Source: Bacteroides thetaiotaomicron VPI-5482 (GTDB taxonomy: Bacteria > Bacteroidota > Bacteroidia > Bacteroidales > Bacteroidaceae). From it: a stretch of 64,000 bases of DNA. Both the position numbers and the translations under genes were made by a program. Positions 33,829 through 42,476 of the stretch are shown here, one piece after another. The notes beneath the pieces are model-generated. The model was not told where the DNA came from. It made no database searches and saw only the letters and a list, made by a program, of their open reading frames with translations. The stretch's first letter is position 1; every line of letters begins with the position of its first letter. The stretch covers positions 868,001-932,000 of the forward strand of contig NC_004663.1 of NCBI RefSeq assembly GCF_000011065.1, in the 5' to 3' direction.

Positions 33829-34011
33829 GTATGGACATAAAAAAAGGAGCAACGCCTTGCTCCAACCTTTGTTAACCTTAAATCTAATACTATGAAAAAT
33901 ACATTGCAAAGATACGGACTTCTGTGAACTTTGCAAATTATCCAAGGAAAATAGTATGTTTTATAACATTGATTAAGAATTTGAATTCTCAATTCTATTT
34001 TTATTAAGAGA
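33829..34011. repeat. 183-bp direct repeat, copy 2
   Basis: Second copy, in the same orientation as copy 1. Minus-strand promoter TTTG (33934-33937), 19 bases, TATCTTTG (33907-33914). Hairpin terminator at 33839-33863 with seven T residues on the minus strand. It sits between the AraC-type gene and the C11-protease gene, all on the minus strand, 162 bases ahead of the protease start. Confidence 0.9.
33839..33900 (-). ncRNA. Candidate short RNA from repeat copy 2
   Basis: Same geometry as copy 1: about 62 nt from the TATCTTTG box to the GGAGCAA hairpin and T-run. Because it points toward the C11-protease gene, it could also be a terminated leader for that gene, read through only under some condition. 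Only one base differs between copies in the predicted transcript. Confidence 0.4.
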
Positions 34012-34015
34012 AAAG

Positions 34016-34915
34016 TCAGTTAGGCATCTTGAAATCATTCGGCAAACAACCGGTGATCTTCTTAAACAGGCGGCTGAAATATTGCGGATTCCGGAAACCG
34101 AGTTCCTGCGCTATCTGGCTGAGTGTTTTATCTGTATTTATCAACCACTCTTTAGCTATCTCGAAACGCTTGAACTGAAGGTATTCTTTGTACGACTTCC
34201 CTGTTTCATATTCCAGCAAATCATTGAAATATGCGGGAGAAAGACGAAGTACTCTGACGCACTCCTCAATAGTGGGAAGATCGGAGGACTGACTTTGTAT
34301 AGTATTGAAATGATCATCCAAAAGACGGTCAAACCGTTCGATAATCTTTTTGTTAGCCTCATTGCGTGTGATGAACTGGCGTTCGTAGAAGCGTTCGCAA
34401 TAATCAAGCAGTAGTTCGATGTATTTGGAAATGATCTTCTGACTATAGCAGTCGATGCAGCGTTGCAATTCTTCATTTATTTTATCCAGAAGTTCCAGTA
34501 TGACCTGTTTTTCACGTAATGAAACATGCAGTGCTTCTTCGGGACGATAAGAGAAGAAAGTATAGTCACGAATGTTCGCTCCAAGCGCAGTGCCGCAGAT
34601 CAAGTCGGGATGAAACGCCAGTATCCATCCTTTGGAAGGACGTGTGTTGTCACTATCCTTCATACTGATTGACTCGCCGGGAGTCAGACAGAGAAGTGTC
34701 CCGTCCGAGAAGTCGTAGTACTGATGTCCGTATCTGTAGGCTTCACATTTGCATTCGCTCAACAGAATCGTGTAAAATCCGAATTTGAAATCCGTATGGG
34801 AGGATAAATCGGCTTTTGAAAGGTCGATGACACTGACCAGAGGGTGCAGTGTCTTACTCCCCATGCAGCAATTACATTGATGCACACTTCCTATCTTAAG
34901 TACTTTATCTCCCAT
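34016..34915 (-). CDS. AraC-family transcriptional regulator (paralogue 1)
   Basis: 299 residues. The N-terminal cupin-like sensor (LHPLVSVIDLSKADL, GTLLCLTPGESISM) is followed by a long helical middle and a C-terminal AraC domain with two HTH motifs (TIEECVRVLRLSPAYFNDLLEYETG and TLSQIAQELGFRNPQYFSRLFKK). It is clearly a duplicate of the gene 33 bases upstream. The head carries an extra Cys cluster, VHQCNCCMGS, absent from the paralogue. Both lie divergent from the SDR gene at 36100, a likely target. Confidence 0.92.
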   Translation of the reverse strand: MGDKVLKIGSVHQCNCCMGSKTLHPLVSVIDLSKADLSSHTDFKFGFYTILLSECKCEAYRYGHQYYDFSDGTLLCLTPGESISMKDSDNTRPSKGWILAFHPDLICGTALGANIRDYTFFSYRPEEALHVSLREKQVILELLDKINEELQRCIDCYSQKIISKYIELLLDYCERFYERQFITRNEANKKIIERFDRLLDDHFNTIQSQSSDLPTIEECVRVLRLSPAYFNDLLEYETGKSYKEYLQFKRFEIAKEWLINTDKTLSQIAQELGFRNPQYFSRLFKKITGCLPNDFKMPN

Positions 34916-34948
34916 GACGTAACTAATATCCTGATTAATGGAGCTGTT

Positions 34949-35851
34949 TTAGTTCTGTTGCTTATATTCGTTTGGCGTACATCCGACATTCTTCTTGAAC
35001 AATCGGCTGAAATGCTGCGGATACTGGAACCCCAGTTCATACGCAATCTGGCTGACCGTCTGGCTACCTTCTAATATCCGTTCCTTGGCAAGTTCTATGA
35101 TCCGGTGCTGGATATATTCCTGTGCCGTTTTTCCTGTTTCTTTCTTGATCAGGTCTCCGAAGTAATTGGAAGAAAGGCAGACTTTGTCCGCAAAGTATTT
35201 TACAGAAGGAAGTCCTTCGGTAAGTGCAGTCTGATTCTGAAAATACTCGTCCAATAACTGTTCGAACTTCACGATGATATCTTTATTCGCCTGATTACGG
35301 GTGATGAATTGCCGTTCGTAGAAGCGCATGCAATAGTCGAGCAATAGTTCTATATTGCGGACAATGAGCTGCTTGCTGTGTTTGTCGATGGCATGTTCCA
35401 GTTCGATTTGTATTTTGTGGATACAGTCGGTCACGATTTCCCTTTCCTGTTCGGAGAGATGCAGTGCTTCATTCACTTCGTAAGAGAAGAAACTATAGTG
35501 TTTGATGTTCTGCCCTAAAGAAGTTCCCCGGATTAAATCGGGATGAAATAAAAGGCCGATAGATTTTGTACGAATTGGTGTCTGCTTGCGGTTATCTATC
35601 CCGATAACCTGTCCCGGAGCCATGCAGACAACGGTTCCTTCCTGATAGTCATAATACTTCCGTCCATATCTGAGATCGCCACATTTTGCGTCTTTCAGAA
35701 ACAGAGAGTAGAATCCGATATTCATACGATAGTAGTCTACCGTCTTTGTCGCTTTCGAGAAGTCGATCACGTTTACCAGTGGGTGCAAGGTCTCTAGTCC
35801 GAACAGTTGGTCATACTGGTCAATGCTTTCAATTTTTGTTATTTCTTCCAT
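34949..35851 (-). CDS. AraC-family transcriptional regulator (paralogue 2)
   Basis: 300 residues with the same plan as its neighbour: LHPLVNVIDFSKAT, GTVVCMAPGQVIGI, a central NIELLLDYCMRFYERQFITRNQ block nearly identical between the two, and AraC HTH motifs SVKYFADKVCLSSNYFGDLIKKETG and TVSQIAYELGFQYPQHFSRLFKK. It is first of the pair. A -7 box TATCTTTG on the minus strand is at 35876-35883, 25 bases before the start. It is adjacent to and divergent from the SDR gene; autoregulation or control of that gene is inferred. Confidence 0.92.
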   Translation of the reverse strand: MEEITKIESIDQYDQLFGLETLHPLVNVIDFSKATKTVDYYRMNIGFYSLFLKDAKCGDLRYGRKYYDYQEGTVVCMAPGQVIGIDNRKQTPIRTKSIGLLFHPDLIRGTSLGQNIKHYSFFSYEVNEALHLSEQEREIVTDCIHKIQIELEHAIDKHSKQLIVRNIELLLDYCMRFYERQFITRNQANKDIIVKFEQLLDEYFQNQTALTEGLPSVKYFADKVCLSSNYFGDLIKKETGKTAQEYIQHRIIELAKERILEGSQTVSQIAYELGFQYPQHFSRLFKKNVGCTPNEYKQQN

Positions 35852-36099
35852 ACGGCTTACAGTTTTGATCTGTCACAAAGATAAAGCTTTTAAATGTATC
35901 TTTCTCATTCCGTATTTGCAAAACAGTAATTTGGGTATAAGATTCAGTAATTTGTATACAATGCCGGTGGGTAGTGGGATGCAAACTCACTTTTTTCAGC
36001 TAAATATCAGCGTGTCGGAAACAAAAAAACGGGATAATCAAGGGATGTGAATAGTAGAATTAATATATTTGTTCCTGTGAATTTAAAAAGACTTGTTTT

Positions 36100-37116
36100 A
36101 TGAAAGCATTATTCATTGGAGGAACCGGTACGATCAGTACCGATGTAGTAGAATTGGCTCAACAGAGAGGGTGGGAGATAACACTGCTCAACCGGGGCTC
36201 AAAAAAACTGCCGGAAGGTGTGGGCAGTATCATTGCCGACATTCACGATGAGGAAGCTGTGGCGAAAGCTATTGCAGATGAAAGTTATGATGTCGTAGCT
36301 CAGTTCATCGCTTACACGGCAGAAGATGTAGAACGTGATATCCGTCTGTTCCGTAATAAGACGAAACAATATATTTTTATCAGCAGTGCATCCGCCTACC
36401 AAAAACCGTTGGCTGATTACCGTATTACGGAAAGTACCCCTTTAGTGAATCCTTACTGGCAATATTCACGGCATAAGATTGCCGCCGAAGAAGTGTTGAT
36501 GACAGCATACCGTACCACCGGTTTCCCGATTACGATTGTCCGTCCCAGCCATACGTATAATGGAACGAAACCTCCTGTAAGCCTGCATGGAAATAAGGGG
36601 AACTGGCAGATACTTAAACGTATCCTTGACGGGAAACCGGTTATTATCCCTGGTGACGGAAGTTCCTTGTGGACACTGACACATTCCAAAGATTTTGCCA
36701 AAGGATATGTAGGACTGATGGCGAACCCTCATGCCATCGGGAATGCCTTCCATATCACCACAGATGAGAGTATGACTTGGAATCAGATTTATCAAACCAT
36801 TGCCGATGCGCTGGGGAAACCTCTGAACGCACTCCATGTGGCTTCCGATTTTCTTGCGAGACATGGCGGGAACTATGACTTTCGGGGCGAACTGTTGGGG
36901 GATAAAGCCGCAACGGTAGTCTTTGATAATTCGAAAATAAAACGCCTTGTGCCGGACTTTATCTGTACAACTTCGATGGCGGACGGTTTAAGACAGTCAG
37001 TGCAATATATGCTTTCGCACCCCGAAACACAGACTCCTGATCCGGAGTTCGATTCATGGTGCGACCGTGTAGCCGACGCGATGGCTGCGGCAGACAGAGC
37101 TTTTGAAGCAGAATAA
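36100..37116 (+). CDS. NAD-dependent epimerase/dehydratase family protein (extended SDR)
   Basis: 338 residues. It begins KALFIGGTGTISTDVVELA, a Rossmann loop with TGT. It has FISSASAYQKP and the catalytic YSRHKIAAEE (YxxxK), then a substrate domain with HITTDESMTWNQIYQTIADALG. The order resembles atypical SDRs that act on nucleotide sugars or isoflavone-like compounds. The substrate is unknown. Divergence from two AraC-type regulators suggests induction by a specific small molecule. A -7 box TATATTTG is at 36064-36071. It ends before palindrome copy 2. Confidence 0.85.
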   Translation: MKALFIGGTGTISTDVVELAQQRGWEITLLNRGSKKLPEGVGSIIADIHDEEAVAKAIADESYDVVAQFIAYTAEDVERDIRLFRNKTKQYIFISSASAYQKPLADYRITESTPLVNPYWQYSRHKIAAEEVLMTAYRTTGFPITIVRPSHTYNGTKPPVSLHGNKGNWQILKRILDGKPVIIPGDGSSLWTLTHSKDFAKGYVGLMANPHAIGNAFHITTDESMTWNQIYQTIADALGKPLNALHVASDFLARHGGNYDFRGELLGDKAATVVFDNSKIKRLVPDFICTTSMADGLRQSVQYMLSHPETQTPDPEFDSWCDRVADAMAAADRAFEAE

Positions 37117-37165
37117 ACGTTAGTTGAGTAAATAACTCATCTTGTTATTGATGATTGAAATATCC

Positions 37166-37233
37166 TATTAGCATATCCTGATTAGCTATTAGCTAATCGG
37201 ATTATGCTAATAGCTAATCAGGATATGCTAATA
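37166..37233. repeat. Long palindromic element, copy 2
   Basis: Arms at 37166-37193 and 37206-37233, 28 bp each and perfectly complementary, with a 12-base loop. The left arm reads TATTAGCATATC, CTG, ATTAGCTATTAGC. Like copy 1 it lies between convergent genes. It differs from copy 1 at a three-base block that is changed on both arms so pairing is kept. Confidence 0.85.
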
Positions 37234-37266
37234 GCCGAAACAAGTCGATCATAATGAGTAGCGTAG

Positions 37267-37803
37267 TTAATAAAGACCGTTCCGTCCCTGCTGAACCTCG
37301 ATCCGGATACCGAAATTACCATTGGAGGACTTCAGTTCGAATGCTCCCCGGAAATTATTCTTCTCCCAAGGCATGGCACTACGGTTGGGCACTTTCCATC
37401 CGTCTTTGTCATAGTCTCCGTATGTATTGATTTTCCATCCGTTTTTCAGTTTGAAGGTGCCCATCTGCATGAACTGCGGTGAAGACGACAATCCCCAGCC
37501 ATACCCATATCCGAAACCGGAGAAAGGGGAAGAAAATGCGTCGGTGAATCCCTGTGTATAGCTGGCGTCTGTATTCAGACGGAATATCTGATTATAGTCT
37601 TTACTCACATCCGGTACATCGAGACTGAATTTCGGAAGTTTGGGAGGGGCCACATTCATTAATCCCATATCGAGCAGGAAGCCACCGAATTCCTTTATAT
37701 TGCTCGACGGAGCACGACGAATACTATCGGAAGGAACCTCCGACTGTGCGGATGCAAAACCGACCGATAATATCAGCGAAAGAAATAGAATCAGTTTTCT
37801 CAT
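37267..37803 (-). CDS. Secreted hypothetical protein
   Basis: 178 residues with a clear Sec signal peptide (KLILFLSLILSVGFASAQ). The mature part is rich in Gly, Tyr and Phe (FSGFGYGYGWGLSS) and ends with strand-like segments (FRGAFELKSSNGNFGIRIEVQ). I do not recognise a family. It is probably periplasmic or outer-membrane associated. It lies just downstream of the two-component system on the same strand, after a cluster of short repeats, so it could be in that regulon, which is inference only. Confidence 0.7.
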   Translation of the reverse strand: MRKLILFLSLILSVGFASAQSEVPSDSIRRAPSSNIKEFGGFLLDMGLMNVAPPKLPKFSLDVPDVSKDYNQIFRLNTDASYTQGFTDAFSSPFSGFGYGYGWGLSSSPQFMQMGTFKLKNGWKINTYGDYDKDGWKVPNRSAMPWEKNNFRGAFELKSSNGNFGIRIEVQQGRNGLY

Positions 37804-37921
37804 CTTCGTAAAGGTTGATTGATGACAAAGATAGAGATTTTTAGTCTGACTGCCTGCTTCCGTTATGTTTTCTTAGAGAAAAATCCTTTAAAAAGGAGTG
37901 TGCTGCTGTCTCGTCGGGATG

Positions 37922-37997
37922 GTGTCACTATCCCACTAAGATAGTGTAAGTATCCTGTGGGGATAGTGACACTATGCCAGTAGGATAGTGACACTAT
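37922..37997. repeat. Cluster of short inverted/direct repeats (GGATAGTGACACTAT)
   Basis: GGATAGTGACACTAT occurs twice in direct orientation (ending at 37975 and 37997). An inverted GTGTCACTATCC is at 37922-37933, and a degenerate unit GATAGTGTAAGTATCC lies between. The unit is itself partly palindromic (ATAGTG/CACTAT). It sits between the response-regulator gene and the secreted protein gene. Confidence 0.7.
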
Positions 37998-38005
37998 TTT
38001 AGAGC

Positions 38006-38701
38006 TTAGTTTGCAATGAGTTTATAGCCGATTCCCCGCACATTGACGATACGTATTTGCTCATCCTGCGACAACTTATGCCGCAGTTTCGTGATGAATA
38101 CATGCAGACTCCGGGAATTGAAGAAACTGTCATCCCCCCAAAGTTCCAGCAGAACGTCCTGCGTATTGACCACCTGATTCCGGTTTTCACAAAGCCGTTT
38201 CAGTATTTCCGACTCGCGGTGGGAGAGTTCCTGTCTCACTCCGGCATGCAGCAATGTCTGCGCGACCGGATCGAACAGATAACTTCCTATCTCAAAACGG
38301 CTGGATACCTTTGTCTTCGTGAAGCTGAACGCTTTTCCCATCAGCGCCTTGATACGTATGATCAGTTCCTGCATGCCGAAAGGCTTTTTCAGATAATCGT
38401 TTGCCCCAAGTTCGAATCCTTCTACCACATCGTTGATGGCCGAACGGGCAGTCAGAAACAGTACAGGTGTCTGCTTGTCCGTCTGCCGGATGCGGCGTAC
38501 CATTTCGAATCCGTCCATTTTGGGCATCATCACATCGGCCACCAGCACGTCCGGCCGAAGTTCAAAGAAAAGATGCAATCCTTCTTCGCCGTCGGAGGCG
38601 GTATGTATGGTAAAACCGTTTTCCTCGAGCGTATCTTTGATAATCATGGCGAGTGTCAGTTCGTCTTCCACCAACAATACTGTAATGTCGTTTTTGCTCA
38701 T
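38006..38701 (-). CDS. OmpR-family response regulator
   Basis: 231 residues. The receiver domain has the acidic pair EDE (about 17-19), phospho-acceptor Asp in VLVADVMMPKMDGFE (about 55), the Thr/Ser of VLFLTARS, and the Lys of YLKKPFG. The C-terminal winged helix carries SHRESEILKRLCENRNQVV, RSLHVFITKLRHKL and IVNVRGIGYKLI. It is encoded 12 bases after the sensor kinase stop, clearly one operon. The probable target is the TonB-type gene divergent from the kinase. Confidence 0.95.
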   Translation of the reverse strand: MSKNDITVLLVEDELTLAMIIKDTLEENGFTIHTASDGEEGLHLFFELRPDVLVADVMMPKMDGFEMVRRIRQTDKQTPVLFLTARSAINDVVEGFELGANDYLKKPFGMQELIIRIKALMGKAFSFTKTKVSSRFEIGSYLFDPVAQTLLHAGVRQELSHRESEILKRLCENRNQVVNTQDVLLELWGDDSFFNSRSLHVFITKLRHKLSQDEQIRIVNVRGIGYKLIAN

Positions 38702-38713
38702 GGTTCTGATGTT

Positions 38714-40228
38714 TTAGATAGTAATGGTAAATGTACTTCCTTTGCCGGATTCACTTTTGACGGTGATGGTGCCTCCATGTTTTTCGACCATGCTTTTGAC
38801 ATAGAAAAGCCCTAAGCCGTATCCCTTCACGTTATGAAGATTTCCGGTCGGAACGCGATAGAATTTGTCGAATATATGTTTCTGTTTATCCAGAGGGATA
38901 CCTATTCCATGATCAGAGACGGTGATAGTCACCGTTTCTCCCGTTTGGCGGCACTGAATCATAATCTCTGCTTCTTGTTTCGAATATTTCACGGCATTGT
39001 CTATCAGGTTACTGATGATATTGCTGAAATGAGTGCGGTCGGCTACTATCGTCAGTGCTTCCGGTTCTGTTTCCAGTGTTATGTGTACGGGGATATCCGC
39101 TTTTAGCTGGTGCTGCTCTATTAAAGAAGTAATCAGTTCTTTTAGACAAATCTCTTCGGGGTGCAGTCTGAACGTCTTGCGGCTTTCCATGCTCATGGAA
39201 AGAATCTGTTCGACGAGTCCGCTCAAACGCTGTAGCTGCTCTTGGCTGATGCGCAGATATTGGTCACGTTTGCTTTTCTCTTCCGCCTGGTTGAAATTCA
39301 GCAGCGCATCGTTGGCGGCATACGCCACGGCAATCGGAGTCTTTAACTCATGCGTGATGTTGTTCGTAAAGTTGCTCTTCATTTCTTCCAGCGTCTTTTG
39401 TTTCAGCAGTGTCCGGATGAGGAACCAGAAGGAAAATCCGAGGATGAGGAAGATGACAAATGAAGTGACCAGGATGCCAGTCATTTGTTTCCATACCAGG
39501 GAGGTGATGGGTTCCATTATCAGTTGGTAGCGTTGACTGTGATGCCTGTTGAATTCGTAGTTGTAGCGGATGGCTTTCGGGCTGGGGATATAGGTGCTGT
39601 CTCCTGCGATGCCCAGTGTATCTATGAATGTCTGGGATGAATCCTGAGTAGCTCCGCTGTATATATATAAGGTACGGTGAGGCACATCTATGTTGTGTGC
39701 TTTCAGTACATCGGTCAGTAGACTGTCATATTTTTGCAGGTTGATGTCGATGTAGGTATCCACGCCGGAGTGCATACCCTGTTGGACGCTGAGTATGAGT
39801 TCTTTCATCGAGTCCTGTTTCTTTAATAATACATCAAGTCCGCTTTCGCTGGAGGCAACGGCGCTGGCATCCGGATCGTTGGCATTGACGGCTAGGGTAT
39901 CTACTGCTGTTTCCGTGCGTGTATGCAGGGTGTCTTTGTAGGTACTGTCCGTATAAGAGACGGTCTGGCTTGTCACCAGCGACTTGCCGTCTGCACCATA
40001 TCCGGCGGAAACGGTGACCGAACCATGTTCCACATTATCCTTTTGCAGCTCGTTGACGCGAAGCACGATTTCATTAAAGTCGCTCGTACGCATGGCGTCT
40101 TTGATATTATTGTTCATTTCCTGCTTCATCGTGCGGTAAAGCCCTGTCAGCCAATATGTCTGGTAAACAAAGATGCCTGTCAGCGAGCAGATGACAAGGA
40201 TAATGATATGTTTCAACGGTAGTTTCAT
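38714..40228 (-). CDS. Sensor histidine kinase
   Basis: 504 residues. Membrane helices lie at about 8-26 (IIILVICSLTGIFVYQTYW) and about 245-270 (TSFVIFLILGFSFWFLI), with a periplasmic sensor of about 220 residues between. The HisKA box NITHELKTPIAVAY carries the phospho-His. The HATPase has N box SNLIDNAVKYS, G1 SDHGIGIPLDKQ, F box FDKFYRV and G2 GYGLGLFYVKSMVEKHGG. This is a complete classical kinase. It is divergent from the outer-membrane receptor gene. A minus-strand -7 box TATCTTTG at 40234-40241 would place the start almost at the ATG, suggesting a leaderless message, unless another promoter is used. Confidence 0.95.
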   Translation of the reverse strand: MKLPLKHIIILVICSLTGIFVYQTYWLTGLYRTMKQEMNNNIKDAMRTSDFNEIVLRVNELQKDNVEHGSVTVSAGYGADGKSLVTSQTVSYTDSTYKDTLHTRTETAVDTLAVNANDPDASAVASSESGLDVLLKKQDSMKELILSVQQGMHSGVDTYIDINLQKYDSLLTDVLKAHNIDVPHRTLYIYSGATQDSSQTFIDTLGIAGDSTYIPSPKAIRYNYEFNRHHSQRYQLIMEPITSLVWKQMTGILVTSFVIFLILGFSFWFLIRTLLKQKTLEEMKSNFTNNITHELKTPIAVAYAANDALLNFNQAEEKSKRDQYLRISQEQLQRLSGLVEQILSMSMESRKTFRLHPEEICLKELITSLIEQHQLKADIPVHITLETEPEALTIVADRTHFSNIISNLIDNAVKYSKQEAEIMIQCRQTGETVTITVSDHGIGIPLDKQKHIFDKFYRVPTGNLHNVKGYGLGLFYVKSMVEKHGGTITVKSESGKGSTFTITI

Positions 40229-40361
40229 ACGGACAAAGATAGTATGAAACTGTTATTTTTCTTCTCTTTGATAAGACTAAATAACACTAGATAAGCCGGC
40301 GATAACGTAAAGTTTCGTTTTTTCTCCCGTATTTTGCAGCATACTCAAAAATAAATGCGAT

Positions 40362-42470
40362 ATGAAACGAACTTATTTACTGCTTTTGTTACTTTTCATG
40401 TATTGGATGTACGCTTCTGCACAGCAGGTACAGACAGCGCAGGAACCTGCCGACAGCGTAAAAAACGTAGCCTATATAGACAGCCTGTATCGGGAACTTC
40501 CCGAAGTCATGATCACCGGCGAACGTCCGGTAGTAAAAGCCGAACAGGGGAAACTGGTATACGACGTTCCGAGACTGGTCAGCAGCCTGCCGGTAGACAA
40601 TGCCTATGATGCGGTAAAGAACCTGCCGGGAGTTGTCTCCATGAATGATGCCCTGACGTTGGGAGGGCAACCGGTCACTGTGGTTATCAACGGAAAAGTG
40701 ACCACCCTCTCTGTAGAGCAATTAAGCACCCTGCTGAAATCAATGCCCGTCAGTCGGATTGAAAAGGCGGAAGTGATGTATTCCGCTCCGGCACGTTATC
40801 AGGTGCGCGGACCGATGATCAATTTGATACTGACTTCGGGCATGGGAAAAGAACCTTCTCTTCAGGGAGAACTATATACTGCCTACAGCCAATTACACTA
40901 CGAATCTCTGGCAGAGCGTGCGAGCCTTCTATACTCCGGACGCAAATTTTCTGCTGATCTTCTCTACTCTTACTCTTACAGCCGCGAACGGAGGGAGACA
41001 GACAAGGAAGCGCTTCACACGCTCGCCGACGGTTCGGTGCATCCGATGAATATGTATGATATCACTACTTCCCGCCACAACAATCACCAGATACGCCTTG
41101 GGATGGACTATGCCTTTACCGACAAGCATTTGCTGAGCTTGGTTTATACCACTGCTTTCACCGATGTCAAACCTTACGCCACAGTCACCGGTGCGCAGAA
41201 CTCGGTCACCGATTCGCACTCGGAAGGACAGCTCCATAATGCCAAACTCGACTATCAGACTCCTTTCGGACTGAAAGCCGGAGCGGAATTTACCTATTAT
41301 CATGCTCCCGGCAGTCAGCTGCTTTACAGCACACTGGGAGAAGAAACACTGAACTTCCTGAGCAAAGATAACCAACGGATCAACCAATGGCGTTTCTATG
41401 CCGGACAAGAACATACTTTGGGCGCAGACTGGGGATTGAATTATGGTGTTGCTTATACGACCGCATTGGACAATAGTTATCAAATGTATTTCGATCCCGA
41501 AACGGAAACTTTACTGCCGGACAACAACATGCAATCCCGTCGTCGCGAGCAGACGCTGAACTTTTATGCCGGACTCAGCAAGAGTTTCGGTGAGAAACTT
41601 TCAACGGATGTCTCTCTGGCTGCCGAGCAATATCATACGGATATGTGGAACGAATGGAGCCTGTATCCGGTTGCCAACCTGACTTATTTGCCTGCTCCGG
41701 GACATATCCTGCAATTTTCATTGAGCAGCGACAAAGAATATCCGGAATACTGGAGTATGCAGAACTCCACTTCCTACATGGGTGCTTATTCCGAAATTCA
41801 GGGAAATCCCTTCCTTAAACCGGCAACCAATTACGAAGCTAACATTAGCTATATATTAAAAGGTAAATATGTGCTGACCGCCTATTACAGCCGCACGAAA
41901 AACAAGGAAATGCAGACGCTTTACCAGTCTCCGGAACGTCTGGTCGAGATATATAAATGCTTTAACTTCGACTTCTCGGAACAGGCGGGCTTGGTAATGG
42001 TAGTTCCCTTTAAAGTGAAGAAATGGCTGGACTCCCGCATCACGGCAATCGGCTTTCGTTACCGTCAGAAAGACAGTGATTTCTGGGATATCCCGTTCGA
42101 CCGCAAACTATATACGTTTGTATTGACAATGAACAATACCTTCACTCTCTCCACCAAACCTGATTTGAAGTTTACCCTAAGCGGATTTTATCAGAACAAA
42201 GCGATACAAGGCATTTTCGACCTTCCCCGTTCGGGAAATCTGGATGCGGCCCTGCGCTATACTTTCGCAAAGGGAAAAGCACAACTGACCTTGAAATGCG
42301 ACGACATATTTAATACTTCCACCATTTCGACTAATGTCCGTTTCGGACAACAGAATGTGAAGAATCACTATATGAAGACTACCCGTGCCTTCGGTATTTC
42401 CTTCAACTACAAATTCGGAGGATACAAGGAGAAAAAGCGGGAAGAGGTGGATACTTCCCGCTTTAAATAA
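40362..42470 (+). CDS. TonB-dependent receptor-like outer-membrane protein
   Basis: 702 residues with a signal peptide (YLLLLLLFMYWMYASAQ). The plug-like domain (about 45-160) contains LPEVMITGERPVVKAEQGKLVYDVP and NAYDAVKNLPGVV. It is followed by about 520 residues of beta-barrel strands, ending in RAFGISFNYKFGGYKEKKRE. The barrel matches the outer membrane beta-barrel (OMP_b-brl_3) group, which lacks an obvious N-terminal carboxypeptidase-like domain. No SusD partner is adjacent, so it is not a standard polysaccharide locus. Ligand unknown. It is divergent from the two-component system that probably controls it. Confidence 0.88.
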   Translation: MKRTYLLLLLLFMYWMYASAQQVQTAQEPADSVKNVAYIDSLYRELPEVMITGERPVVKAEQGKLVYDVPRLVSSLPVDNAYDAVKNLPGVVSMNDALTLGGQPVTVVINGKVTTLSVEQLSTLLKSMPVSRIEKAEVMYSAPARYQVRGPMINLILTSGMGKEPSLQGELYTAYSQLHYESLAERASLLYSGRKFSADLLYSYSYSRERRETDKEALHTLADGSVHPMNMYDITTSRHNNHQIRLGMDYAFTDKHLLSLVYTTAFTDVKPYATVTGAQNSVTDSHSEGQLHNAKLDYQTPFGLKAGAEFTYYHAPGSQLLYSTLGEETLNFLSKDNQRINQWRFYAGQEHTLGADWGLNYGVAYTTALDNSYQMYFDPETETLLPDNNMQSRRREQTLNFYAGLSKSFGEKLSTDVSLAAEQYHTDMWNEWSLYPVANLTYLPAPGHILQFSLSSDKEYPEYWSMQNSTSYMGAYSEIQGNPFLKPATNYEANISYILKGKYVLTAYYSRTKNKEMQTLYQSPERLVEIYKCFNFDFSEQAGLVMVVPFKVKKWLDSRITAIGFRYRQKDSDFWDIPFDRKLYTFVLTMNNTFTLSTKPDLKFTLSGFYQNKAIQGIFDLPRSGNLDAALRYTFAKGKAQLTLKCDDIFNTSTISTNVRFGQQNVKNHYMKTTRAFGISFNYKFGGYKEKKREEVDTSRFK

Positions 42471-42476
42471 TAAGTA

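Noticed and set aside
33667..33945. Longer N-terminus for the C11-protease gene reaching into the 183-bp repeat
   Set aside because: The added 93 codons run through the repeat's own promoter and terminator and lack any protein character, while the ATG at 33666 gives a clean lipoprotein signal.
40227..40245. Leaderless transcript of the sensor kinase as a separate finding
   Set aside because: The -7 box placement suggests it, but no matching -33 box was found, so it is only mentioned in the kinase entry.
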